Both the position numbers and the translations under genes were made by a program. Shown here piece by piece: positions 44,707-54,288 of a stretch of 64,000 nucleotides of DNA. The stretch is from Velthaea sp965214335 (GTDB lineage: Bacteria > Vulcanimicrobiota > Vulcanimicrobiia > Vulcanimicrobiales > Vulcanimicrobiaceae), in NCBI GenBank assembly GCA_965214335.1, contig CBDCBO010000005.1, positions 1,240,001-1,304,000 on the forward strand, given 5' to 3'. Below the pieces are notes generated by a model. It did not search any database, had not been told where the DNA came from, and was given only the letters and a program-made list of their open reading frames with translations. How positions within the stretch are numbered: the stretch's first letter is position 1; every line of letters begins with the position of its first letter.

Positions 44707-46419
44707 TTAGTACGTGCGCACCTGCGGTTCGTATTTGGTAAATGTAACAGCACGGGAATAGTCGGCCTGCGGGTCGGTCGTTTTCCCTTGGTACCGCATG
44801 AGCGTATGCTTCATCCATTCCGCATCGTTACGTTCGGGAAAATCCGTTCGCGACTGCGCGCCGCGCGACTCTTTGCGGTTGAGCGCGCCGAGCATCACCG
44901 GTTGCGCAATATCCACGAGAAATTCTGTTTCGAGCAGACCGACGAGGTCGGTATTGAATGTCTTCGACTTGTCCGCGACCGTCATCGTCGTCGCAGCTTC
45001 ACGTACTTGCCTCAATGCGGCCATTCCGGCGCTTAGTTCAGGCTCGTTGCGGAAGATGAAGGCGTGATCGCTCATCGCCTTGTTTGTTGCTTTTCGGACA
45101 TTGGAGTGACGCTCGCCGCCGGTACGGGCAAGAATTTCCTCGATCCGTTCGTGTTCGGCCTTGAGCGTACGCTCCGACGACCGCACGGATCCGATCGACT
45201 TGATGTAATTGGTCGCATGCTCCGCACTTCGATGGCCGAAGACAATCGTTTCGAGCAGCGAGTTCCCGCCTAGCCGGTTGGCGCCGTGGACGCTGACGCA
45301 TGCAACTTCGCCGGCGGCGTAAACGCCCGGAATGCGAGTTGCACCAAATTTATCCGTTTCAATTCCGCCCATTGCATAATGCATTCCGGGCAGGATTGGA
45401 ATTGGTGTATCAATCGCATCTTTGCCGGTCGCATCGAGGGCAAGCTCGCGGATCTGCGGCAGGCGTTCAAGAATTTTCTCACGGCCAAGGTGCCGCAAGT
45501 CGAGGAATACGCAACCGTCGACGCCACGGTCTTCTAGGATTTCCGTCCACTCGGCACGTGATACGACATCGCGTGAAGCAAGTTCGCCCTTATTCGGGGC
45601 GTACTTAAACATAAAACGCTCGCCGTCTTTATTGAGCAGGTAGGCGCCTTCACCGCGCGCAGCCTCCGACAGCAAAACACCGTTTTCTTTTAGCGACGTC
45701 GGGTGGAATTGGACGAACTCCATGTCCATGAGCGGAATGCCGGCCCGATACGCAATCGCCATCCCGTCGCCGGTTGACGCATAGCCGTTGGTCGTCTTCG
45801 CGTAGACGCGACCAAGGCCGCCCGTCGCAAAGATGGTCGCCTTGGCATGAACGAGTTCGAGCGTCCCGGAGCGCATGTTGTACGCGACGACCCCGCTGCC
45901 CACGCCGTCCTCGACGCACAGCGCGGTAGCGAAGAATTCCTCATATACCTTGACGCCGAAGCGCTCCAGCTGTTCCCACAGCGTGTGCAGGATAACGAGG
46001 CCCGTAACATCAGCTGAGTAGCACGTCCGAGGCGAGCCGGCGCCGCCAAAGGGGCGCTGGGCGATGCGCCCATCGGGCAACCGCGAAAAAATACAGCCAC
46101 GGTGCTCGAGCCAAACGATCTGTTTTGGCGCGTCAGCCGTCATTGCCTCGATCGCATCCTGATCGCCCAGATAGTCTGACCCTTTGACGCAGTCGAAGGC
46201 ATGATTCTCGGGCGAATCGTCCTCACGATTGCCGAGCGCTGCGTTGATTCCGCCCTGTGCCGCACCGGAGTGGCTGCGAACCGGATGCATTTTCGATACA
46301 ATCGCAACGTCGGCCCCGCGTTCGGCGGCTTCGACCGCCGCGCGCATCCCGGCGAGTCCGCCGCCGATGACCACGATGTCGTGCTTGATCACGTCGATAC
46401 CAACTTCAGCCCGATCCAA
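44707..46419 (-). CDS. sdhA: Succinate dehydrogenase/fumarate reductase flavoprotein subunit
   Basis: 570 residues. Nucleotide-binding KHDIVVIGGGLAGMRAAVEAA at the start; the covalent-FAD histidine lies in VRSHSGAAQGGINAAL. Active-site residues are in MEFVQFHPTSL, GEGAYLLNKDGERFM, and the HYAMGGIETD and ANRLGGNSLLETIVFG blocks. The start is either TTG at 46419 or GTG at 46392; the latter gives the more typical MIKHDIVV opening. First gene of the operon. The 33-base repeat array lies behind it. Confidence 0.95.
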   Translation of the reverse strand: MDRAEVGIDVIKHDIVVIGGGLAGMRAAVEAAERGADVAIVSKMHPVRSHSGAAQGGINAALGNREDDSPENHAFDCVKGSDYLGDQDAIEAMTADAPKQIVWLEHRGCIFSRLPDGRIAQRPFGGAGSPRTCYSADVTGLVILHTLWEQLERFGVKVYEEFFATALCVEDGVGSGVVAYNMRSGTLELVHAKATIFATGGLGRVYAKTTNGYASTGDGMAIAYRAGIPLMDMEFVQFHPTSLKENGVLLSEAARGEGAYLLNKDGERFMFKYAPNKGELASRDVVSRAEWTEILEDRGVDGCVFLDLRHLGREKILERLPQIRELALDATGKDAIDTPIPILPGMHYAMGGIETDKFGATRIPGVYAAGEVACVSVHGANRLGGNSLLETIVFGHRSAEHATNYIKSIGSVRSSERTLKAEHERIEEILARTGGERHSNVRKATNKAMSDHAFIFRNEPELSAGMAALRQVREAATTMTVADKSKTFNTDLVGLLETEFLVDIAQPVMLGALNRKESRGAQSRTDFPERNDAEWMKHTLMRYQGKTTDPQADYSRAVTFTKYEPQVRTY

Positions 46420-47550
46420 TGGGCGCTTGATGTTCCCTCGAGTTTACCCTGTTGTCGCTCCCGCCGGGGAGTACCAACGTCGCAGAAGTCATGCCGTTTT
46501 CAAAGATCCCGTTCCAGCGAGCGCCTGGTAACAGTACGTCGGAAAGACGCAATACGCACCCGAACGGGGTCAGCGCGCAGCGACGCTGTGCCAAGTCTGG
46601 TTCAGCGGCATTGCGACGGTTTGCGAACTCCGGGTCAGTGGCGCTGCGACGGTGTGCAAAGTCTGGTTCAGCGGCGCTGCGACGGTGTGCAAAGTCTGGT
46701 TCAGCGGCGCTGCGACGGTGTGCAAACTTTGGGTCAGCGGCGCTGCGACGGTGTGCCAAGTCTGGTTTAGCGGCATTGCGACGGTTTGCAAACTTTGGGT
46801 CAGCGACGCAGCGACGGTGCGCGAACTCCAGGTCAGCGGCGCTGCGACGGTGTGCGAAGTCTGGTTCAGCGGCGCTGCGACAGTGTGCGAACTCTGGGTC
46901 AGGGGCGCAGCGACGGTTTGCGAACTGCGGGTCACCGGCGCCGCAATACTATGCGAGCTCCGGGTCACCGGCGCTGCAACGCTGCGCGAATTCCGGTCAA
47001 CGGCGCTGCATTGCTGCGCGAAGTCCGGGTCACCGGCGATCCGACGGTTTGCGAACTTCCGGTCAGCGGCGCTGCGGTGCTGTCCGAACTTCCGGTCACC
47101 GGCGCTGCGGTGCTGTCCGAACTTTGGGTCACCGGCGCTGCGGTGCTGTCCGACCTTTGGGTCACCGGCGCTGCGGTGCTGTCCGAACTTTGGGTCACCG
47201 GCGCTGCGGTGCTGTCCGAACTTTGGGTCAGCGGCGCTGCAACGCTGTGCGACGTCTGGGTCGCCGGCGCTGCAAGGGCTGTGCGAAGTCGGGTTCAGCG
47301 GCGCAGCGACGCTGCGATGGTGTGCGAAGTCTGGGTCAACGGCGCTATACGAAGTTGCATTCCGGCCAAACGCGATCGATGCGTTCCTGCTGTGCGAACT
47401 CGAGCTACCCCTTCGAGCGGCGTTGCGATTAGACGCGAACGAAACCGCGACTTCGCTTTGGCCGGAGGGTCGGAATTGCGTTTCTATGGTAAACTAGGGG
47501 ACTCTGCCCTGCTGTGTGCCCCGAACGCTTGATAGGATCCGCCGCTACCC
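46420..47550. other. 1.13 kb divergent region between sdhA and dnaE
   Basis: It must contain promoters for sdhA (minus) and dnaE (plus). Most of it is the 33-base array (46580-47346). Frames of up to 326 codons are open on both strands, but they read the same repeat in different phases and lose phase midway, so I do not call them genes. A promoter-like TTGGCC and A/T-rich patch lie about 47458-47495 before dnaE, but the match is weak. Confidence 0.55.
46580..47346. repeat. Tandem array of a 33-base unit, about 23 copies
   Basis: Units begin GCGACGGTGTGC, and most end GTCAGCGGCGCT or GTCACCGGCGCT. The first twelve are 33 bases each. Unit 13 (about 46976-47007) is one base short; the last two carry one extra and about eight extra bases. 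Two subfamilies exist: units 1-11 with GCGACGGTGTG, and units 15-20 with GCGGTGCTGTCCG. Because 33 is a multiple of three, several frames on both strands are open through the array, giving 11-residue peptide repeats. The one-base loss flips all of them, which argues against a maintained protein. Confidence 0.85.
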
Positions 47551-50500
47551 GTGAGCTCTTTCGTTCATCTTCACGTCCATAGCGAATATTCGCTCTTGGA
47601 CGGTGCGTGCCGCGTCGACGATCTGTGCCGGCGGTCGGCCGACGAAGGGGCACCGGGCGTGGCCTTGACCGACCACGGCGTGATGTTTGGTGCGGTCGAT
47701 TTCTACGACACCTCACGCAAGTACGGTCTGACGCCCATCATCGGCTGTGAGGCCTATATCGCTCCGCGCGGTCGCTTCGATCGCACGGTGCGCGACGAGG
47801 CGCACGTTACGCTCTTGGCCGCGACCGACGAGGGCTACAAAAATCTGACTGCGCTCATTTCCAAGGGCTTTCTCGAAGGCTATTATTACAAGCCGCGGAT
47901 CGACATGGATTTGCTCGCCCAGCACAATGCCGGATTGATCGTGCTCTCGGGCTGCATGTCGGGACTGGTGGCCGCTCCGTTACTGAAGAACGATCGCGCG
48001 ACTGCGAAAAAGAATGCGCAGATGTTTGGCCAGATATTCGGTGACCGGTTCTACATCGAGATCATGCGCCACGGAATGCCCGAAGAAGATGTGATCAATA
48101 GCGGCTTGATTTCGATCGCACGGGAACTGCAGGTACCGCTCGTCGCGACCAATGATTCGCATTATTTGGCGCGCGGCGATGCGCCGGCTCACGACGTGCT
48201 GCTGTGTATCGGAACCGGCAAAACGGTCGCCGACACGAGCCGAATGAAGTTCTTCTCCGACGAGTTCTACGTGAAGTCGGCGCAAGAGATGCGCGAGCTT
48301 TTCGCCGACCTTCCCGACGCGTGCGATAACACTTTAGAAATTGCGAAGCGGATCGACATCAAGATTCCCGAGAAGGTGTTTTATCTGCCGGACTATCCGG
48401 TACCGCAGACCGCGGCCGACGATATCGCCGGTGTGCTGGCGAGCGCGCCCGACGCCGAACTGTCGGCCGACGACTATTTGCGGCTGGTCTGCGATAAAGG
48501 CCTCATCGAACGCTATGGCAGCGATCGAGCACAGACCGATGCCGTCTTGCGCGAACGACTCGAATACGAACTGCGGGTCATCATCTCGATGGGTTTCCCG
48601 GCGTATTTCCTCATCGTTTGGGACTTCATCAAATTCGCGCGCGATAGTGATATCCCAGTTGGTCCCGGACGCGGCTCGGCGGTCGGCTCGCTTGTCGCGT
48701 ACTGCCTGCGCATCACCGACCTCGATCCGCTCAAGTTCGGGCTGATCTTCGAGCGTTTTCTCAATCCGGACCGGATCTCGATGCCCGATATCGATACCGA
48801 TTTCTGTGTCGAACGGCGCGATGAAGTCATCGCGTACGTCACCCGAAAATACGGTAAGGACCGCGTCGCCCAAATCGTCACCTTCGGCACCATGGCGGCC
48901 CGCGCGGCGATTCGCGATGCGGGCCGGGCGCTGGCCGTGCCGTTGCCTGACGTCGACCGGGTCGCAAAACTGATACCATCGGGACCCGGCGGATTATCGA
49001 TCGCCAAAGCACTCGAACAAATCACCGAGCTCAAGCTGCTCTACGATATGACCCCGCACATTCGGCGCTTGATCGATACGGCCAGCTCGATCGAAGGCTT
49101 GGCACGTCACGCATCGACGCACGCGGCGGGCGTGGTGATTTCCAAAAATCCACTCATCGAGCATGTGCCGCTGGTCCGCATCGGCGAGGGCGACGTCAAT
49201 ACGCAATATGAGATGGGCGATGTGGAACGCGTCGGCCTGCTCAAGATGGACTTCCTCGGCTTGCGCAATCTAACGGTGATGAAGAGCGCGACCGACGAAA
49301 TTCGGCGCACCACCGATCCCGACTTCGATTTGGCGACGATTCCCGATGACGATCCGTGCACCTACGACATGCTCGGGCGCGGCGAGACATTGGGCGTTTT
49401 CCAATTAGAGTCCGAGGGCATGCGGCGGGTGTGCATCGACCTCAAGCCGTCGACGCTCACGGACATCATCGCGCTCGTGGCGCTATATCGGCCGGGGCCG
49501 ATGGACTGGATTCCGCAGTACATTTCCAATAAACACGGACGCACGAAACCGACGTATCTGCACCCTAAACTCGTCGACATTTTGAGCGAAACGTATGGCA
49601 TCGCCTGTTATCAAGAACAAGTCATGCAGATCGCCCGCGACATCGCCGGTTTCACGATGGGCCAAGCCGATGAACTGCGCAAAGTCATGGGCAAGAAGCA
49701 GAAAGAAAAGATCCCGGTGTACCGCGAGAAGTTCATCGCCGGTGCCGCGCTTGCGAGCAACATCGACGCCGGTTTAGCGGCCGATATCTTCGCGTTCGTC
49801 GAACCGTTCGCGGGCTATGGTTTTAATAAGTCGCACGCCGCGGCATACGGCTGGATCGCGTATCAAACCGCGTATCTCAAAGCCAATCATCCGGTCGCAT
49901 ACTTTGCCGCCCTCATGACGTCGGTGCGCGATAAGACCGATAAGCTCGTCGAGTATATCGATGAAGCAAAGAAGCTGGGCCTGGCGGTGCTGCCGCCGGA
50001 TATCAACGAGTCGCTGGTCGACTTTGCCGTCGTCGCCGCGCAGATCCGCTTCGGCTTAGCGGCGGTCAAGGGCATCGGCGCCGGAGCCGTTCGGGCGCTG
50101 CTGACCGCACGCGACGCGGGCGGCCACTTCGCCGATTTCTTCGATACGGTCCGGCGCGTCGATCCAAAGCAAGTAAATCGCAAAGTGTATGAAGCGCTGG
50201 TCAAATGCGGTGCGTTCGATACGCTGCCCGGAAATCGCGCGCAGTTGCTCGATGCGCTCGACGCGGCGCTCGAGGGTGCCAACCGCGCCGCGCGCGACCG
50301 TGAACGCGGGCAGTTCTCGCTTTTCGGCGAGACGGTCGATGCTACGCCGGCCCTCGCGCCGGCGCTGCGGCCGATCGCTCCACCTTCGACGCTCGAAGCG
50401 CTAGCCTGGGAAAAAGAGACACTCGGCATTTTTGTCTCGGGCCACCCCTTATCCGATGTGGCCGAAGCGCTCGTACGCGGTGGCGCTTCGCCGGTCAAAG

Positions 50501-51024
50501 ACTTACGCGCGCTCGAAGACGACGCATCGGTTCGGATTGCGGGCCTCGTTACGGCCGTACGGCGCACGATGACCAAAGCGCAGTCGCAAATGCTCATCGC
50601 GACGGTGGAAGACATGAGCGGCGCGATCGAGGTCGTCGTATTTCCCAAGCAATATCCGATCTTGAACGCCTTCTTCGTCGAAGACGCGATCCTCATCGTC
50701 AACGGCCGGCTGCGGTTGCGCGAACGGCGTGGATCGACGCCGGGTGAAGAAACGCCGCTGGAACTCAGCGTTACGGCGAACGATGTTTCGCGATTCGAGC
50801 GCGGAGCGGCGCCGCCGAAGATCACCGGCTGGCACGTTACGGTTTCTCGCAAAACGCATATCGACGATTTGGCCGTACTTCTGGCCGAGTGGCCGGGCAC
50901 CGTTCCGCTCGTGGTGCATATCAACGGCGACACGGTCACGCGCAGCATCGCACCGTCGATCCAGGTGCGGTCGCGCTTGGCCGGCATCGTCGGCGATGCG
51001 AACGTGCGTGAAGGTCCGCCGTGA
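47551..51024 (+). CDS. dnaE: DNA polymerase III subunit alpha
   Basis: 1157 residues, starting at GTG: the replicative polymerase catalytic subunit. The PHP domain opens at residue 4 (FVHLHVHSEYSLLDGACR). The palm has GRGSAVGSLVAYCL at residue 373 and PDIDTDF at 412, where the acidic residues bind metals. The tandem fingers and beta-clamp-binding region follow. A C-terminal OB-fold lies near residues 980-1060 (VRIAGLVTAVRRTMTKAQSQMLIATVEDMSG). It is a DnaE1-type chain. Its last four bases overlap the hisZ start (GTGA). Confidence 0.97.
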   Translation: MSSFVHLHVHSEYSLLDGACRVDDLCRRSADEGAPGVALTDHGVMFGAVDFYDTSRKYGLTPIIGCEAYIAPRGRFDRTVRDEAHVTLLAATDEGYKNLTALISKGFLEGYYYKPRIDMDLLAQHNAGLIVLSGCMSGLVAAPLLKNDRATAKKNAQMFGQIFGDRFYIEIMRHGMPEEDVINSGLISIARELQVPLVATNDSHYLARGDAPAHDVLLCIGTGKTVADTSRMKFFSDEFYVKSAQEMRELFADLPDACDNTLEIAKRIDIKIPEKVFYLPDYPVPQTAADDIAGVLASAPDAELSADDYLRLVCDKGLIERYGSDRAQTDAVLRERLEYELRVIISMGFPAYFLIVWDFIKFARDSDIPVGPGRGSAVGSLVAYCLRITDLDPLKFGLIFERFLNPDRISMPDIDTDFCVERRDEVIAYVTRKYGKDRVAQIVTFGTMAARAAIRDAGRALAVPLPDVDRVAKLIPSGPGGLSIAKALEQITELKLLYDMTPHIRRLIDTASSIEGLARHASTHAAGVVISKNPLIEHVPLVRIGEGDVNTQYEMGDVERVGLLKMDFLGLRNLTVMKSATDEIRRTTDPDFDLATIPDDDPCTYDMLGRGETLGVFQLESEGMRRVCIDLKPSTLTDIIALVALYRPGPMDWIPQYISNKHGRTKPTYLHPKLVDILSETYGIACYQEQVMQIARDIAGFTMGQADELRKVMGKKQKEKIPVYREKFIAGAALASNIDAGLAADIFAFVEPFAGYGFNKSHAAAYGWIAYQTAYLKANHPVAYFAALMTSVRDKTDKLVEYIDEAKKLGLAVLPPDINESLVDFAVVAAQIRFGLAAVKGIGAGAVRALLTARDAGGHFADFFDTVRRVDPKQVNRKVYEALVKCGAFDTLPGNRAQLLDALDAALEGANRAARDRERGQFSLFGETVDATPALAPALRPIAPPSTLEALAWEKETLGIFVSGHPLSDVAEALVRGGASPVKDLRALEDDASVRIAGLVTAVRRTMTKAQSQMLIATVEDMSGAIEVVVFPKQYPILNAFFVEDAILIVNGRLRLRERRGSTPGEETPLELSVTANDVSRFERGAAPPKITGWHVTVSRKTHIDDLAVLLAEWPGTVPLVVHINGDTVTRSIAPSIQVRSRLAGIVGDANVREGPP

Positions 51025-52229
51025 GACTGCCGGCAGGCGTTCGCGATTGGCTGCCGCACGAATTGGCGCGCAAGCGCGACGTCGAGCTGGTCATTCGCGC
51101 CGTCTTCGGACGCTGGGCGTACGAGGAGGTGCAAACCCCGACATTCGAACGCTTCGACGTTCTCGAAAAAGGCTTAGGTTCAGAGCTCGTCGAGCAGGCG
51201 TATCGCTTCAGCGACCGGCGCGCCACGGCGCTCGCACTGCGGCCGGAAATGACGACGCCGATTGCCCGGCTTGTGTCGACTCGCCTGCGCGAAGCTCCGC
51301 TGCCGCTGCGGTTGTCCTACGTCACGCCGGTGTACCGGTATTACGATCAGCCGCAAGAGGGCCGGTTACGCGAACTCACCCAAGGCGGCGTGGAGCTCAT
51401 CGGTTCGCCCGGCGTCGACGCGGATGCCGAGACGCTGTTCATGGCCATCGAAACCCTCGACGAGATCGGTCTGCGTGACGCGTTGTTTGATGTGAACGAC
51501 GCCAGCGTCGTCGACGGCATTCTCGAAGGCGTCGGCTTAGCGCCGCACGCGGCACTCGTCGCCAAAGGCTTTATGAAAGAGCGCAATATCGTGGCTTTGC
51601 GGGCGCTTGAACCGGCGCTGGTGACGTTTGCCATGACGCGCGGCGGTGTCGATGTGCTCGCGCTCGCCCGGCGCGTGTGCCGCACCGCGGCGTCGCTGGC
51701 CGCGCTCGCACGGCTCGACGAATTACTCGCGCGGGCGACGAAGCTCGGGTACGGCGACCGCGTGCAGGTCGACTTTGCGCTGCTGCGCGATCTCGAATAT
51801 TACACCGGCTTTATTTTTGAGGGCTACGTTCCCGAAGTCGGTTTCTCACTCTGCGGCGGCGGCCGGTACGATAGCTTGTTGCCACGCTTCGGCTTCGATG
51901 TTCCGGCCGTGGGCTGGACGGCGGGCGTCGAACAATTGCTGATCGCGCTCGAGCGGCGCGGCAAGCACGTCGTGCGGCGCCGGCAGCGGATCGATGTGCT
52001 CGTGAGCGGTTCGGATGTCGCGGCGGCGCGCGAGCGCGCGGCGGGCAACGTGGTGCGTTTCGCCGGCGGCGATGTCGACGAACGTGCACTGATCGCCGAC
52101 GCACGCGCGCATCATATACCGCGCGTTGTGATCGCGACCAACGGAAGCTTGCGCGAAATTCGCGTCGCGCCGGCGCTCGACGAACGGCTGCCGATGCGGA
52201 CCGTGGCGGCGACGTGGGACGCCAAGTGA
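51021..52229 (+). CDS. hisZ: ATP phosphoribosyltransferase regulatory subunit
   Basis: 402 residues. HisS-like paralogue required by short-form HisG. It opens with RLPAGVRDWLPHELARKRDVELVIRAVFGRWAYEEVQTPTFERFDV, and has LRPEMTTPIARLVSTRL. Against HisS: the following gene is a 214-residue short HisG, which needs HisZ. About 80 C-terminal residues (from RRQRIDVLVSG) resemble a shortened anticodon-binding domain, longer than many HisZ. GTG start overlaps the dnaE stop. Confidence 0.9.
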   Translation: MRLPAGVRDWLPHELARKRDVELVIRAVFGRWAYEEVQTPTFERFDVLEKGLGSELVEQAYRFSDRRATALALRPEMTTPIARLVSTRLREAPLPLRLSYVTPVYRYYDQPQEGRLRELTQGGVELIGSPGVDADAETLFMAIETLDEIGLRDALFDVNDASVVDGILEGVGLAPHAALVAKGFMKERNIVALRALEPALVTFAMTRGGVDVLALARRVCRTAASLAALARLDELLARATKLGYGDRVQVDFALLRDLEYYTGFIFEGYVPEVGFSLCGGGRYDSLLPRFGFDVPAVGWTAGVEQLLIALERRGKHVVRRRQRIDVLVSGSDVAAARERAAGNVVRFAGGDVDERALIADARAHHIPRVVIATNGSLREIRVAPALDERLPMRTVAATWDAK

Positions 52230-52254
52230 TGCGCCGCGCCGGTGCGACTGAGCG

Positions 52255-52899
52255 ATGAGCGAAAAGCTCGTGATCGCCATGCCCAAAGGCGCGCTGTACA
52301 GCGACGCGGCGGCCCGCTTGCGGTCAGCCGGTATCGACGTGCCGACCGACCCGGGTCGCAAACTGACCGTGACGACCGCTGACGGACGCACCGAATTGCT
52401 GTTGCTGCGGCCGACCGACGTCCCGGCATACGTTGAATTCGGTGCAGCGGACTGCGGCATCGTGGGCAAAGACGTGCTGTGGGAAACCGACCGGACCGTG
52501 AGCGAACTTGCGGATCTGGGCTTCGGCTACTGCCGGCTCGTGGTCGCGGCGCGCCGGATCGACCGGTATCATGAAGGCGCTCCGTTTCCGACGTTCTTGC
52601 GCGTCGCCACGAAGTTCGGCCGTTCGGCCGAAGCGTACTTCGCCGAGCGCGATCTGCCCGTCGAGTTGATTCCCTTGCATGGTTCCGTCGAACTCAGTCC
52701 GATCGTGGGTCTAGCGGATGTTATCGTCGATCTCGTCGCAACCGGCAAGACGCTGCGCGAGCACGATATGGTCATCGTCGCTGAAATCGCCGAAAGCACC
52801 GCGCGCTTCGTCGTCAACGCCGTTCGCTTTCGCGCGAAATACGCGTCCATCGTAGCCTTATTGGCGCGGCTGGACGCACAGCGGCCGGCGCTACACTGA
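52255..52899 (+). CDS. hisG: ATP phosphoribosyltransferase catalytic subunit, short form
   Basis: 214 residues: the short form without the C-terminal regulatory domain. First step of histidine synthesis: PRPP plus ATP. Conserved: IAMPKGALYSDAAARLRSAGID, the central YVEFGAADCGIVGKDVLWE, and VDLVATGKTLREHDMVIV, the PRPP site. It works with HisZ, just upstream. 25 bases separate the two genes. The stop codon TGA overlaps a CTG that may start the next gene. Confidence 0.96.
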   Translation: MSEKLVIAMPKGALYSDAAARLRSAGIDVPTDPGRKLTVTTADGRTELLLLRPTDVPAYVEFGAADCGIVGKDVLWETDRTVSELADLGFGYCRLVVAARRIDRYHEGAPFPTFLRVATKFGRSAEAYFAERDLPVELIPLHGSVELSPIVGLADVIVDLVATGKTLREHDMVIVAEIAESTARFVVNAVRFRAKYASIVALLARLDAQRPALH

Positions 52900-52940
52900 A
52901 CGCGCTGGGCGACTTTCAAACGCCGCCGGCACTCGCGCAG

Positions 52941-54284
52941 ATGGTGCTGACGGCGTTGCGCGAGCGGGGCGTGTGCCCGGCCCGCATTCTCGAGCCGACC
53001 TGCGGCAGCGGTGCTTTTCTGACTGCCGCCGCGGCAGCGTTTCCCGCCGCGGTGCAGCTCGCCGGAATCGAATACCAACGGGCGAAATTCGCTCCGGCGT
53101 TGACGGCGTTGCAACAAGTTGAGCCGCGGCTTGCGGTATATTATGCGAACGCCTATGACCTCGACTTTGCAGCCTTGGCTTGGCAGACCGCGGGCCCACT
53201 GCTCGTCGTCGGCAATCCGCCGTGGGTCACCGCTGCGGCGCTGGGACGCGCGGACGCCGGCGGATTGCAACCGCCGCGCTCGAATCCACGCCGGTTGCGC
53301 GGCCTGGCGGCTCGCACCGGTGCTGCTAACTTTGATGTGGCCGAATTCTTGCTGCTCAAACTATTGCACGAGTTGCGTTCCGAGCCGGTCCACTTCGCGC
53401 TGCTCGTTAAAGAGGCGGTGGCGCGAAAGGTCATGGCCGGCGCGGCGGCGCTCGGGCTGGGCGTCGCCGTGGCGGAGATCGTGCGCATCGATGCGCGCAA
53501 GTGGTTCGGCGTTGCCGTCGACGCGTGTTGTCTCGTGTTCACGACAACACCGGGGAGCGCCGCGCGACCGTATCCGATCGCGGTGCGCGCCGGCTTCGGC
53601 GGGGCTCCGTCGGCATGGTTGGCTGCCCCGCCGGTCGTGGCGCCCGCGAACGGCGAGATTGTCTTTCGTCAAGGCATCAAACACGATGCGGCCGATGTGT
53701 TCGAGTTGCGACGTTCGGGCGAACGGTGGCACAACGGGTATGGCGAGCGCGTCGACATCGAACCCGAGTTTATTTTTCCGCTGTGCAAAGCGCGCGCGCT
53801 GCATCGCGGAGAAGATGATGGTACCGCGCTGATCGTCCCGCAGCGCGCTTTGGGGGCGCCCACCGCCCGGCTCGAGCAGCTCGCTCCGCGGCTGTGGGCG
53901 TACCTGGTGCGCCACCGCGTGCGGCTGGCCGCGCGCAAGTCGTCGATCTACCGGAACGCACCGGAATTTTCGTTGTTCGGCCTCGGGCCGTATAGCTTCG
54001 CCGTCTGGAAAGTTGCGGTTGCCGCACTGTACGAAGAGCCACGTTTTCGGTTGCTGGGACCGGTCGCGGGGCGGCCGGTCGTGCTCGGTGACACGGCGTA
54101 CTTCGTCCCCTTCGCCGGGGAAGCGCAAGCGCGTGCGTTTTACGCGGTGTGTACCAGTCCGGCGCTCCGCGTTCGATTGCGCGACCGCATCGTGCGGGCC
54201 AAACGGCCGATCACCAAGATGCTGCTCGACGGCGTCGACTGGAGCGCTATCGGGGCGCTCGAACCGCCGGCAGCGAAGCCGTAA
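52941..54284 (+). CDS. Adenine-specific DNA methyltransferase-like protein
   Basis: 447 residues from the first ATG. The SAM-binding motif I is ILEPTCGSGAFLTAAAAAF and the catalytic motif IV is VVGNPPWVT (NPPW form of N6-adenine methyltransferases). The C-terminal half may be the target-recognition domain. Upstream of the ATG, the frame continues and encodes LNALGDFQTPPALAQ, which looks like the conserved FxTP opening of the family. Thus translation probably starts earlier, at CTG 52896 (overlapping the hisG stop as CTGA) or CTG 52905. No restriction-endonuclease gene is near. It sits between hisG and hisD, a surprising place. Confidence 0.8.
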   Translation: MVLTALRERGVCPARILEPTCGSGAFLTAAAAAFPAAVQLAGIEYQRAKFAPALTALQQVEPRLAVYYANAYDLDFAALAWQTAGPLLVVGNPPWVTAAALGRADAGGLQPPRSNPRRLRGLAARTGAANFDVAEFLLLKLLHELRSEPVHFALLVKEAVARKVMAGAAALGLGVAVAEIVRIDARKWFGVAVDACCLVFTTTPGSAARPYPIAVRAGFGGAPSAWLAAPPVVAPANGEIVFRQGIKHDAADVFELRRSGERWHNGYGERVDIEPEFIFPLCKARALHRGEDDGTALIVPQRALGAPTARLEQLAPRLWAYLVRHRVRLAARKSSIYRNAPEFSLFGLGPYSFAVWKVAVAALYEEPRFRLLGPVAGRPVVLGDTAYFVPFAGEAQARAFYAVCTSPALRVRLRDRIVRAKRPITKMLLDGVDWSAIGALEPPAAKP

Positions 54285-54288
54285 GGCG

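Noticed and set aside
42143..47346. CRISPR array in the tandem repeats
   Set aside because: Units follow head to tail without unique spacers, and there are no cas genes.
46452..47497. Repeat-peptide proteins of 280-326 residues in the 33-base array
   Set aside because: All are by-products of a unit length divisible by three; every frame changes phase at the one-base loss near 46990, and frames are open on both strands.
49887..51134. 415-codon frame opposite dnaE
   Set aside because: Ser/Arg-rich shadow of the dnaE third-codon-position bias.
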